Part shown: one piece after another, positions 1-8,410 of the stretch
Layout of the letters: every line of letters begins with the position of its first letter
How positions within the stretch are numbered: the stretch's first letter is position 1
DNA from: an uncultured Pseudokineococcus sp.
GTDB lineage: Bacteria; Actinomycetota; Actinomycetes; Actinomycetales; Quadrisphaeraceae
Direction: 5' to 3'
Assembly (NCBI RefSeq): GCF_947495735.1
Contig: NZ_CANMAA010000015.1
Coordinates: 1 to 64,000, forward strand
DNA: 64,000 nucleotides
Notes under the pieces: model-generated
Told to the model about the DNA's origin: nothing
The model's database searches: none
The model's input: the letters and a program-made list of their open reading frames with translations, nothing else
Translations under genes and position numbers: made by a program

Positions 1-72
1 GCCACACCCCACCCGGAGGTTCTCCTTCGTTCAACCCGCCACGCCTGCTACCAACGTCCTGGCCGGATACAT

Positions 73-84
73 CTAGCATGCTGG
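73..84. promoter_or_regulatory. Near-palindrome upstream of the alpha-glucuronidase gene
   Basis: CTAGCATGCTGG is a 12-bp palindrome with one mismatched pair, lying about 215 bp before the first gene. It could be an operator for a regulator outside the window. The rest of 1-297 shows no credible gene: the open frames there lack actinobacterial codon bias or are antisense to the next gene. Confidence 0.25.
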
Positions 85-297
85 TGCGGCAGTGCTCGGC
101 GGGGGCTCGGAGGAGGACCTGGCGGTGGATCCCGGCGTCTGCCGGTCCCGGCCCACCACCGCGCCGCCGAGGGCCCGCTCGAGCGGCAGGGCCTCCGGGT
201 CGCCCGGCTCCTGCGCGGGCGACGCGGCCGTGGCGGCATCGGGCGAGCACCGCACCCCCCGCGACGACCGGCGCGACCGACTCGACAGAGGTGGCTC

Positions 298-2367
298 ATG
301 ACGACGACCCCCCACGCAGCCTGGCTCCCCGACCGGGTCCTCGCCCCCCTCGGGCGCGGGACCGCGGCCCTGCTGGCTCCCGACCTCGACGCCGGACCCG
401 TCCTCGACGCCGTCGCGGCGGAGCTCGAGCGCGCGACCACCGCGCACGGCGGGCGGCTGACGACCCGGGTCGGGGCCCACGAGGTCCCCGACGTGGTGCT
501 GGCGACCCCGGCCGGCCTCGCCGAACTCCGGCACCTGGCGGCTGCTCGGCGGGCCGGCGGGCCCGGGACGGCCGACCTGTCCGAGGAGGGCTGCCGCGTC
601 GTGGCGGCCGAGGGCACGACCGTCGTGGTGGCTCGCACGGCGACCGGGCTCCTGCGCGGGCTCTTCGCCGTCGTCCGCGCCGGAGCGCGCCGGACCGACC
701 CCGCCGGGACGGTGACCGCGCGCGACGAGGTGCTCGAGCCCGCCTCCCCCCTCCGGGTGCTGGACCACTGGGACAACCTCGTCGAGCACCCGGTCATGGG
801 CCTCGTCGAGAGGGGGTACGCGGGTGCGTCGCTCTTCTGGGCCGACGGTCGGGTGCGCGAGGACCTGTCCCGGGTGGTGGAGTACGCGCGCCTGCTGGCC
901 TCGACCGGGGTGAACGCCGTCGGGCTCAACAACGTCAACGTCCACGCGGTCGAGGCGCGGCTCCTCACCGACGGCCTCGAGGACGTGGCCCGCCTCGCCG
1001 ACGTCTTCCGGCCGTACGGCATCCGCGTCCTGCTCTCGGTCTCCTTCGCCGCGCCGATGGGCGTGGGCGGCCTGACGACCTCCGACCCGCTCGACGAGGG
1101 CGTCCGGCGCTGGTGGGCGGACCGCGCCGCGCAGGTGTGGGCGCGCATCCCCGACTTCGGCGGCTTCGTGGTCAAGGCCGACTCCGAGGGGCAGCCGGGT
1201 CCCTTCGCCTACGGGCGCACCCACGCCGACGGCGCGAACGCGCTCGCCCGCGCCGTGGCCCCGCACGGCGGCACGGTCTTCTGGCGCGCCTTCGTCTACG
1301 ACCACCACCAGGACTGGCGCGACCGCTCGACCGACCGCGCCCGCGCCGCCCACGACCACTTCTCGCCGCTGGACGGGGAGTTCGACGACCACGTCGTCCT
1401 GCAGGTGAAGTTCGGCCCGATGGACTTCCAGGTGCGGGAGCCCGTCTCGCCCGTCATCGCCGCCATGCCCCGCACCCGGCTCGCCGTCGAGCTGCAGGTC
1501 ACCCAGGAGTACTCGGGTCAGCAGCAGCACGTCTGCTACCTCGGCGAGCAGTGGTCGGAGGTCCTGGGCTGGCGCCCGTGGGGCGAGGAGGGCGCGACCG
1601 TGGCCGACGTCGTCGCGGGGCGCGGGCCGGGCGGGCGCGACGCGGGCCTCGTCGCCGTGTCCAACGTCGGCCGCGACGAGTTCTGGACGGGCCACCCGCT
1701 GGCCCAGGCGAACCTGTACGCCTTCGGCCGGCTCGCCTCGGACCCCGGTCTGGACCCGCTCGAGCTGCTCGACGAGTGGGTCGGCCTCACGTTCGGGGAC
1801 GACCCGGGGACCGCCGCAGCCCTGCACGAGCTGATGGACGGGTCGTGGCGCACGTACGAGGACTGCACGGCCCCCCTGGGGGTCGGCTTCATGGTCCGCC
1901 CCGGGCACCACTACGGCCCCGACGTCGACGGCTACGAGTACACCCCCTGGGGCACCTACCACTTCGCCGACCGCGACGGCATCGGCGTCGACCGCGCGCG
2001 GGCCACGGGCACGGGCTTCACGGGCCAGTACCCGCCGCCGTGGCGGGACGTCTACGAGTCCCTGGCGGACTGCCCCGACGAGCTGCTGCTGTTCTTCCAC
2101 CACGTGCCGTACGAGCACGTGCTCCGCGACGGCACGACCGTCGTCCAGCACGTGTACGACACCCACTTCCGGGGCGCCGAGCGGGTCGAGCAGATGGTGC
2201 GCACCTGGGAGGGCCTGCGTGGGCGGGTCGAGCCGGACCTGCACGCCCGGGTCACCGAGCGCCTGGCCGAGCAGCTGCGCTCGGCCCGCGAGTGGCGGGA
2301 TCAGCTGAACACCTACTTCTTCCGGAAGTCAGGGGTCGCCGACGCCCACGGGCGCACGATCCACTGA
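298..2367 (+). CDS. GH67 alpha-glucuronidase
   Basis: Predicted to remove (4-O-methyl-)glucuronic acid from the non-reducing end of short aldouronic acids from glucuronoxylan. The 689-residue length and the motif LDHWDNL followed by VERGYAGASLFW are typical of GH67. Candidate catalytic residues are E297 in DSEGQPGP (acid), D376 in GPMDFQ and E404 in TQEY; the D-E spacing of 28 matches the characterised family members as I recall them. No signal peptide is visible, so it should act inside the cell on imported oligosaccharides. The start has an AGAGGTGG ribosome site. It converges on the DUF624 gene and the importer operon that may supply its substrate. Confidence 0.93.
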   Translation: MTTTPHAAWLPDRVLAPLGRGTAALLAPDLDAGPVLDAVAAELERATTAHGGRLTTRVGAHEVPDVVLATPAGLAELRHLAAARRAGGPGTADLSEEGCRVVAAEGTTVVVARTATGLLRGLFAVVRAGARRTDPAGTVTARDEVLEPASPLRVLDHWDNLVEHPVMGLVERGYAGASLFWADGRVREDLSRVVEYARLLASTGVNAVGLNNVNVHAVEARLLTDGLEDVARLADVFRPYGIRVLLSVSFAAPMGVGGLTTSDPLDEGVRRWWADRAAQVWARIPDFGGFVVKADSEGQPGPFAYGRTHADGANALARAVAPHGGTVFWRAFVYDHHQDWRDRSTDRARAAHDHFSPLDGEFDDHVVLQVKFGPMDFQVREPVSPVIAAMPRTRLAVELQVTQEYSGQQQHVCYLGEQWSEVLGWRPWGEEGATVADVVAGRGPGGRDAGLVAVSNVGRDEFWTGHPLAQANLYAFGRLASDPGLDPLELLDEWVGLTFGDDPGTAAALHELMDGSWRTYEDCTAPLGVGFMVRPGHHYGPDVDGYEYTPWGTYHFADRDGIGVDRARATGTGFTGQYPPPWRDVYESLADCPDELLLFFHHVPYEHVLRDGTTVVQHVYDTHFRGAERVEQMVRTWEGLRGRVEPDLHARVTERLAEQLRSAREWRDQLNTYFFRKSGVADAHGRTIH

Positions 2368-2379
2368 CCTCGGCCCCTC

Positions 2380-2443
2380 CCGGCGCCCCTCCCCGTCCGT
2401 CCTGCCCTCCTCCGCCCGCGCGGGGAGGCGGACGGGGCGCCGG
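2380..2443. terminator. Bidirectional terminator-like hairpin
   Basis: CCGGCGCCCC at 2380-2389 pairs with GGGGCGCCGG at 2434-2443, with a further inner GTCCG/CGGAC pairing. It sits between convergent genes ending at 2367 and 2444. Confidence 0.6.
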
Positions 2444-3124
2444 TCACGACGCCGCGGTCTGCTCCACGAACTCGTCGCGGACCTGCTGCACCACGGGGGC
2501 CTCGCCCCGCGCCAGCAGGAAGGTCAGGACCGAGGCCAGCAGCACGACGACGGCGTCGAAGGTCACGTACGTGATGCCCCCCGTGAGCACGAGCAGCGAC
2601 AGCAGGCTCAGGGTCGCGCGCGGTCGGGTGCCGAGCGTCAGCACGGAGAGGCGGGCGGCATCCCGCCACCGGAAGGTGAAGGTCGCGGTGATCGAGAGCA
2701 TCCGGACCGCCCAGAGCGTGACCGCGGCGCCCACCAGCAGCTGAGCCACGAGGAGCGCGCCGCCGCCGGGCACGCTCTCGCGGTTCGCGACGGAGACGCC
2801 CAGCGCGGTGAGGACCACGAGCGCCGGGACCCACGCCCGCAGCGCGTCGAGGACGTCCAGGCGGTAGCCGCGCAGGAACCTCCGGGACGGCTCGTCGTCG
2901 GGGTCGGCGAGGAAGCCCCTCCACGCGTGCAGCGCCGCGGCCACCGCGGGGCCGACGGGCACCGCGCACAGGGCGTACAGCGGGAGGTTGCTCGCCACGG
3001 GCGCCAGCAGCAGCGCCACCACGAGACCCGGGGCGGTCGTGAGCACGAGCATCACCTCGACGACGAGGAACCAGTGCACGACGCCCGTCACCCGCGAGAG
3101 CGGGCCCTCGCCGAGAGGCGGCAC
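2444..3124 (-). CDS. DUF624 / YesL-family membrane protein
   Basis: A 226-residue protein with about five hydrophobic segments, including FLVVEVMLVLTTAPGLVVALLL near the N-terminus. The layout matches the DUF624 (YesL) family, small membrane proteins commonly encoded in carbohydrate ABC importer operons; their role is unknown. It lies downstream of the binding-protein gene on the same strand, separated by 266 bp and a strong hairpin, so it may be transcribed at a lower level by read-through. The family call comes from size, hydrophobic pattern and context. Confidence 0.7.
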   Translation of the reverse strand: MPPLGEGPLSRVTGVVHWFLVVEVMLVLTTAPGLVVALLLAPVASNLPLYALCAVPVGPAVAAALHAWRGFLADPDDEPSRRFLRGYRLDVLDALRAWVPALVVLTALGVSVANRESVPGGGALLVAQLLVGAAVTLWAVRMLSITATFTFRWRDAARLSVLTLGTRPRATLSLLSLLVLTGGITYVTFDAVVVLLASVLTFLLARGEAPVVQQVRDEFVEQTAAS

Positions 3125-3343
3125 GGCTCAGCCCGCCTCGCGGACGACGGCACCCACGGGCGGGTCGACGACGACCGCCGGCGGGACGTCCTCGCCTCGC
3201 ACGAGCGGCGGTCGCCGGGCGGGGCCGGCCCGCCCGCGGCAGACGGACGGCGTGGGGCGAGGGCCCATCGGGTCGGCCACCTCTCGTGCTGGTCGGCGCG
3301 GGGGTCCCGGGACGGCGGACGAGCCGCTGGGCCCGGCGTGCGG

Positions 3344-3384
3344 CGCGGCGGCCCGACCCCCGGGGTGAGGGCCGGGCCGCCGCG
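3344..3384. terminator. Terminator of the importer operon
   Basis: A perfect 12-bp stem (CGCGGCGGCCCG with CGGGCCGCCGCG) just past the stop codon of the minus-strand binding-protein gene. It probably ends or attenuates the transcript before the DUF624 gene. Confidence 0.7.
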
Positions 3385-3390
3385 GGTGGA

Positions 3391-5028
3391 TCAGCCGTTC
3401 GCCTCGGCGTAGCGCTGCTGGGCGCCGTTGACGATCTCCATGTAGGCGTCGAGGTTGGACGCCTCGAGCTCGGCGACGAAGGCGTCGTAGTCGGCGATGT
3501 CGCGCTGGCCGAGGATGAACTGCAGCGTGGCCTGGCGCGTCAGGTCGGTGAGCGCGGTCTGGTACAGCGAGAACTGCTCGCGCTCGATCTCGTCGAGCGG
3601 GTACGGCGGCGGCACGGCCACCGGCTCCTTCGCCCGCATCTCCTCCTGCCACTCGACCTCCTCCTCGTAGAGGTTCGAGAGGACGAGCTCGCGCGTCGAG
3701 CCGGAGGCGAACATGTACACGCCGTTGAAGAACCCGTAGTCGGCCTGCATGTTCGTCGGCGCGTCCGGGTTGAGGCCCGTGAACGAGACGTCCTCGGCGG
3801 GCGCCCGCTCGTCACCCGTCATGGCGTAGGTCTCGCCCTCGACGCCCCACTTGGCGAACTCCAGGCCCTCGTCCGAGTAGTAGAGCCAGTCGATGAACTG
3901 CATCATCGCGACGAAGTCGTCGTTCTCCACCGCACTGGAGGAGATCATGAGGCCGTTCTCCAGCCGCGTCCCTCCCACGACCTCACCGGCCGGTCCCGCG
4001 GGGAGGATGGTCTTCGAGAGGGAGAAGGCGTCCGCCCCCAGGGAGGCCTCCAGGGCGGTGCGGGCCGTGAGGATCTCCTGCGAGTTGGTGCTCACGGCGT
4101 ACGACCGCTCGTTGGCCAGCTTCGACAGCGCGTCCTCGTCGGACTGCGTGAAGCTCTCCGGGTCCATCAGCCCGTCCTCGACCAGCCCCCGGAAGTACTC
4201 GACCATCGACCGGTACTCGTCGGTGGTGGGGGCGAAGACGAACTCACCGGCCTCCTCGTCCCAGACCACGCCGTCGATGAAGCCCCACCCGCCGATGGTG
4301 CCGAAGGCGGGCGCCGCGTAGTTGAGCAGGGCCTCGCCCTCCCACCGGTCGGAGAACGGGTAGGAGTCCGGGTCGGCGTCCTTCATCGCCTGCAGGACCC
4401 CGCGGAGCTCCTCCCACGACGTCGGCTCCTCCAGGCCCAGCTCCTCCAGGACGTCCGTGCGGATGCCGACGGTGTAGTCGGGTCGCACGTCCTGCAGCAG
4501 CCCCGGCAGGAGGTAGAACTTGCCGTCCTCCTGGCGGAGGGAGTCGAGCTCCTCCTCCAGCTCCCACTCCTCGACCTTGGCCTGGAAGTTGGGCATGAGG
4601 TCGACGTAGTCGCTCACCGGCAGGATGGCCCCGGAGGAGACGTACGGCGCCTCCTGCCCCGGGTAGGTGACGGGGATGAAGTCGGGCGCGTCGCCGGCCC
4701 CGATGACCAGGCTGCGGCGCTGGTCCCAGTCGCTCAGGGGTGCGAGCGTCGTCTCCAGGGTGACGTTCTGCTCCTCTGCGATCCGCTGGTAGAAGAGCCA
4801 CTCCGGGTCGTTCGGGTAGTTGGGGTGGTCGCGGTACAGCAGGGAGAAGGAGACGGGCTCCGTCGCCTGGAAGGTGTCCCCGACGCCGTAGTCCTCCATG
4901 GCCCCCACGGACTGCTCCTCGACGACCTCCTCCACCGCCTCGCTCTCGTCGCCGGAGCACGCGGTGAGGCCGAGCACGAGTCCCATGGCTGCGATCAGTG
5001 CCGTCGACCGCTTCGTTGCGAACGTCAT
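3391..5028 (-). CDS. Extracellular sugar-binding lipoprotein (LplA-like)
   Basis: Solute-binding component of a CUT1 ABC importer, 545 residues, the large size seen in LplA-type proteins. The N-terminus is a lipoprotein signal: KR, a hydrophobic stretch and the lipobox LTAC with the acylated cysteine at residue 24, so it is anchored outside the membrane. It is the third gene of the minus-strand order permease, permease, binding protein; this order and the long protein fit importers of oligosaccharides from complex polysaccharides. The start has GAGAGGG about 5 nt upstream. The adjacent GH67 and xylan-type operators suggest aldouronic acids or xylo-oligosaccharides as ligand; that is inference. 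Confidence 0.88.
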   Translation of the reverse strand: MTFATKRSTALIAAMGLVLGLTACSGDESEAVEEVVEEQSVGAMEDYGVGDTFQATEPVSFSLLYRDHPNYPNDPEWLFYQRIAEEQNVTLETTLAPLSDWDQRRSLVIGAGDAPDFIPVTYPGQEAPYVSSGAILPVSDYVDLMPNFQAKVEEWELEEELDSLRQEDGKFYLLPGLLQDVRPDYTVGIRTDVLEELGLEEPTSWEELRGVLQAMKDADPDSYPFSDRWEGEALLNYAAPAFGTIGGWGFIDGVVWDEEAGEFVFAPTTDEYRSMVEYFRGLVEDGLMDPESFTQSDEDALSKLANERSYAVSTNSQEILTARTALEASLGADAFSLSKTILPAGPAGEVVGGTRLENGLMISSSAVENDDFVAMMQFIDWLYYSDEGLEFAKWGVEGETYAMTGDERAPAEDVSFTGLNPDAPTNMQADYGFFNGVYMFASGSTRELVLSNLYEEEVEWQEEMRAKEPVAVPPPYPLDEIEREQFSLYQTALTDLTRQATLQFILGQRDIADYDAFVAELEASNLDAYMEIVNGAQQRYAEANG

Positions 5029-5059
5029 CGTTTCCCTCTCGAGGTTCGTCAGGAGTTCG

Positions 5060-5092
5060 GGGAGGAGCAGGCGGGAGTTCGTCTCTCCTCCC
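5060..5092. other. Intercistronic stem-loop between permease and binding protein
   Basis: GGGAGGAG pairs with CTCCTCCC across a 17-nt loop in the 88-bp gap. Such loops often stabilise or separate the binding-protein part of importer transcripts. Nothing else is seen in the gap. Confidence 0.35.
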
Positions 5093-5116
5093 GGCCAGCG
5101 ACGGGAGGACGGGGGC

Positions 5117-6049
5117 TCAGCCCTTAACCGAGCCGAGCATCACGCCGGAGACGAAGTACTTCTGGATGAAGGGGTAGAGGCTCACGATGGGCAGCAGCGT
5201 GAGGACCATCGTCACCGCCTGGATGTTGGCGGCCACCTGCGCGGCGTCGTCCGCACTGCTCCCCATGGACGTCGCCGTGGTGGCTCCCGCGATCATGTTC
5301 CGCAGGTAGACGGTGACGGGGTAGAGCTCGGCGCGGTCGAGGTACAGGAAGGCCGTGAACCAGGAGTTCCAGAACGTCACCGCGTAGAACAGCACCATCG
5401 TCGCGATCACCGCCTTGCTCAGCGGCAGCACGATGCGGAAGAAGATCCCGTACGTGGTGAGCCCGTCGATCGAGGCGGCCTCCTCGAGCTCTTCGGGGAG
5501 GTTCTCGAAGAAGGCCTTCATCACGAGCAGGTTGAACACGCTGATGGCGTTGGGCAGCACGATCGCCCACATGGTGTTCGTCATGCCCAGCTCGTTGATC
5601 AGGACGTAGTTGGGGATGAGTCCGCCGTTGAAGAACATGGTGAAGACGGCGATGCCGATAAGGACCGGCCGCCCCTTCAGGTGCTTCTTCGAGATGGCGT
5701 AGGCGAACGACGTCGTCAGCACCATGGCGATCGCCGTCGCGACCACCGTGTACACGACGGTGTTCCGGTAGTTCAACCAGAACATCGAGTCGCTCATGAC
5801 CACGCGGTAGGTCTCGATGTTGAACCCGCGGGGCACCAGGTTGACCTGCCCCGAGGTGATGGCGCCCTCGGAGGAGAAGGACTGGGCGATGATGTTGACG
5901 AAGGGGTACAGCACCACCGCCACGACGAGCAGCAGGATGGTGACGTTGACGACCCGGAAGGCCCGGTAGCCGCGGGTGTCCTTGAGCGTCCGCGGCGCGG
6001 GCACCTGGGCCAGGCGCCGGGTGGCGCGATCGGGGTCGGCGAGGGTCAC
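5117..6049 (-). CDS. CUT1 ABC permease (LplC-like)
   Basis: Inner-membrane subunit of the sugar importer, 310 residues from a GTG start. Six hydrophobic segments are visible, with the permease EAA-type loop at EELEEAASIDGLTTYGIFFRIVLPLS, which contacts the ATPase. The C-terminus ends GSVKG, typical of the LplC class. The start was set at the GTG that overlaps the upstream permease stop (GTGA), so the two are translationally coupled; the open frame continues upstream but that part is antisense-like shadow. No ATPase gene is present in the operon. Confidence 0.9.
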   Translation of the reverse strand: MTLADPDRATRRLAQVPAPRTLKDTRGYRAFRVVNVTILLLVVAVVLYPFVNIIAQSFSSEGAITSGQVNLVPRGFNIETYRVVMSDSMFWLNYRNTVVYTVVATAIAMVLTTSFAYAISKKHLKGRPVLIGIAVFTMFFNGGLIPNYVLINELGMTNTMWAIVLPNAISVFNLLVMKAFFENLPEELEEAASIDGLTTYGIFFRIVLPLSKAVIATMVLFYAVTFWNSWFTAFLYLDRAELYPVTVYLRNMIAGATTATSMGSSADDAAQVAANIQAVTMVLTLLPIVSLYPFIQKYFVSGVMLGSVKG

Positions 6050-7092
6050 CACAGACTCGTCCCAGCTGCTCGTCGCGAGATGGCGTTGGCGGACAGGATC
6101 AGGGTCAGCCCGATGATCGCCTCGAAGAGGCCGATCGCCGCGGCGTAGGAGAAGTTGCTCGACAGGATCCCCACCCGGTACAGGTACGTGGAGATCACGT
6201 CCGCGGTCGGGTAGAGCAGCGGGTTGTACAGGAGCAGGATCTTCTCGAAGCCGACCGCCATGAACGTGCCGATGTTCAGGATGAGCAGCGTGATCATGGT
6301 GGGTCGGATGCCGGGCAGGGTGACGTGCCAGGTCTGCTTCCACCGGTTCGCGCCGTCGATGCGCGCGGCCTCGTAGAGGTTCTCGTCCACCTGCGTCAGC
6401 GCGGCGAGGTAGAGGATGGTGCCCCACCCGACCGTCTGCCAGACCTCCGAGGTGATGTAGACGGTGCGGAACCACTCCGCCTGCTGCATGAAGGGGATCG
6501 AGTCCCCGCCGACGAGCTGGACCAGCTGGTTGATCGTCCCCTGGGTCGAGGTCAGCTGCAGCACCATCCCCGCCACGATGACGATCGACATGAAGTGCGG
6601 CAGGTAGGACACCGTCTGCACGAAGCGCTTGAACTTGCGCGACCTCAGCTCGTTGAGGAGCAGAGCCAGGACGATGGGCATCGGGAAGGCGATGAGCAGG
6701 GTGAGCGTGCCGAGGACCAGGGTGTTCCGGAAGACGTTCCAGAAGAGCGGGTCGTTGATGAAGAGCTCGACGTAGCGCAGGCCCACCCACTCGTCACCGA
6801 AGATGCTGCCGCCCGGCCGGAACCGGCGGAACGCGATGACGTTTCCGAGCATGGGCAGGTACCGGAAGACCAGGAAGAACGCCAGCGGGAGCACCACGAG
6901 CGAGTACAGGCGCCAGTCCCGCCGCAGGGCCTGGCGCCAGGTCGTCGTCGACGGGCGCAGCACCGGGGTCTGCTCCTGCAGGGCCACGGCCGCCAGGGAC
7001 GAGGCCCCGCCGCTCGCGGACCCGGTGGTCCCCGGGGTCGAGCCCGCTGAGGACGTGCCGCTCATGCGGTCGTCACCGAGCACCGCCGCCAC
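6046..7092 (-). CDS. CUT1 ABC permease (LplB-like)
   Basis: First gene of the importer operon, 348 residues or 339 if translation starts at the ATG at 7065. A Ser/Gly/Ala-rich tail of about 50 residues precedes the first membrane segment (SLVVLPLAFFLVFRYLP). The EAA loop reads YEAARIDGANRWKQTWHVTLPG. It forms the membrane channel with the downstream permease, with which it overlaps by 4 bp. Transcription probably starts in the 295-bp gap shared with the divergent LacI gene, where a CGAAA-CC-TTTCG site lies about 80-110 bp upstream. Neither start has a strong ribosome site. Confidence 0.9.
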   Translation of the reverse strand: MAAVLGDDRMSGTSSAGSTPGTTGSASGGASSLAAVALQEQTPVLRPSTTTWRQALRRDWRLYSLVVLPLAFFLVFRYLPMLGNVIAFRRFRPGGSIFGDEWVGLRYVELFINDPLFWNVFRNTLVLGTLTLLIAFPMPIVLALLLNELRSRKFKRFVQTVSYLPHFMSIVIVAGMVLQLTSTQGTINQLVQLVGGDSIPFMQQAEWFRTVYITSEVWQTVGWGTILYLAALTQVDENLYEAARIDGANRWKQTWHVTLPGIRPTMITLLILNIGTFMAVGFEKILLLYNPLLYPTADVISTYLYRVGILSSNFSYAAAIGLFEAIIGLTLILSANAISRRAAGTSLW

Positions 7093-7170
7093 GGCCGACC
7101 CCGCCGCCGCTCAGGCGTCGTCGTACTGCCCTGTCGTCGCACAACGTCTCCAACCCACGTCAGTGTGTGT

Positions 7171-7182
7171 CGAAACCTTTCG
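7171..7182. promoter_or_regulatory. LacI-type operator, importer side
   Basis: CGAAACCTTTCG: inverted CGAAA arms with a 2-bp centre, in the divergent promoter region. It has the same half-sites as the second site at 7355 but one more central base. Similar CGAA-N-TTCG sites are known for xylan/xyloside regulators of Streptomyces. Confidence 0.6.
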
Positions 7183-7354
7183 ATCGGTAGATCGATAGCC
7201 AGACCGTAGACGCGGCCTCCACTCTCGGTCAACGGGCGACCTCGGACTGTGACCTCCGCGCGGGAACGAAGGACGTGCACCGCAGTCACGAGACCTCGAT
7301 CCGCGAGGCCGCGTCCGCTCCGGGACGATCGAGTCCACCGAGTGCTAGTTTCCC

Positions 7355-7365
7355 CGAAACTTTCG
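7355..7365. promoter_or_regulatory. LacI-type operator, regulator side
   Basis: CGAAACTTTCG is an 11-bp odd palindrome. It follows a TAGTTT hexamer (7346-7351) by 3 bp and precedes the LacI start codon by 22 bp, so a bound repressor would cover the transcription start: autoregulation is likely. Confidence 0.7.
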
Positions 7366-7387
7366 AGATCGAGCCCCGGGACCGTGG

Positions 7388-8410
7388 ATGACGACGGACA
7401 GCGCGCGACCCACTCTCTCCACCGTCGCCGCGGAGGTCGGCGTGTCGGTGGCGACGGTGTCCAAGGTGCTCAACGGCAGGTCGGACGTCGCCTCCGGCAC
7501 GCGCACCCGCGTCGAGGAGACCATCGAGCGCCTCCGCTACCAGCGGCGGCCGGCCCGGCCTGCGACCGGACCCCAGCTGCTCCAGCTCGTGTTCCACGAG
7601 CACTCGTCCTGGGGCCAGGAGATCCTCCGCGGGGTCGAGGCGGTCGCCTGCCAGGAGCGCGTGTCGGTCGTCCTCTCCCAGCTCGGCGGCGTGCACCGCC
7701 CCCCGCAGGAGCGGCTCGACGACACGCTCGCGCTGCGCCCGCTGGGCGTGGTCTTCGTGCTCTCCGAGGTGAGCCCGACGCAGCGCCGCCAGCTGGCCGC
7801 CCGCTCCATCCCCTTCGTCGTCGTCGACACGGCGGGCGAGCCGCCACCGGACGTGCCGACCGTGGGGTCCACCAACTGGAGCGGCGCCCTCGCCGCGACC
7901 CGCCACCTCCTCGCCCTGGGGCACCGGCGCATCGCGGTCGTCACCGGGCCGACCGACGTCCTGTGCAGCCGTGCCCGTCTCGACGGCTGCCGCACGGCGC
8001 TGGCCGAGGCCGGCGTCGAGCTGGACCCCTCGCTCGTGCGCTACGGCAACTTCCACGTCGAGGGCGGCTACGCCCACGGCCGCGAGCTGCTGTCGCGCCC
8101 GGACCGCCCCAGCGCCGTCTTCGCCGGCAGCGACTTCCAGGCCCTCGGGGTGCTCCGGGCGGCCCGGGAGCTGGGTCTGCGCGTGCCCGAGGACCTCTCG
8201 CTGGTCGGCTACGACGACCTGCCGGTGGCCCGCTGGATCGGGCCGGCGCTCACCACCGTCCGCCAGCCCCTGCAGGAGATGGCCAGCACGGCGACGCGGA
8301 TGGTGCTCGAGCTGGCCCGGGGCGCCTCGCTGGCGGCTCCGCGCATCGACCTGGCCACCGAGCTCGTCGTGCGGGAGAGCACGGCGCCGCCCGGCGGGGA
8401 CCGGGCGTGA
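7388..8410 (+). CDS. LacI-family regulator of the xylan-type locus
   Basis: A 340-residue LacI/GalR regulator. The N-terminal helix-turn-helix is plain (LSTVAAEVGVSVATVSKVLNG, residues about 10-30), followed by the hinge and a periplasmic-binding-protein-like sensor domain ending in the usual GYDDLPVARWIGPALTTVRQP stretch. It probably represses the divergent importer operon, itself and the coupled esterase gene, and is released by a xylan-derived sugar. Two CGAAA/TTTCG operators flank its promoter region. The next gene starts inside its stop codon (GTGA), so the esterase is co-transcribed. Confidence 0.92.
   Translation: MTTDSARPTLSTVAAEVGVSVATVSKVLNGRSDVASGTRTRVEETIERLRYQRRPARPATGPQLLQLVFHEHSSWGQEILRGVEAVACQERVSVVLSQLGGVHRPPQERLDDTLALRPLGVVFVLSEVSPTQRRQLAARSIPFVVVDTAGEPPPDVPTVGSTNWSGALAATRHLLALGHRRIAVVTGPTDVLCSRARLDGCRTALAEAGVELDPSLVRYGNFHVEGGYAHGRELLSRPDRPSAVFAGSDFQALGVLRAARELGLRVPEDLSLVGYDDLPVARWIGPALTTVRQPLQEMASTATRMVLELARGASLAAPRIDLATELVVRESTAPPGGDRA

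Noticed and set aside
3286-5127. A plus-strand protein opposite the binding lipoprotein
   Set aside because: Antisense translation with no hydrophobic or domain pattern; the minus strand has a lipobox and full-length family match.
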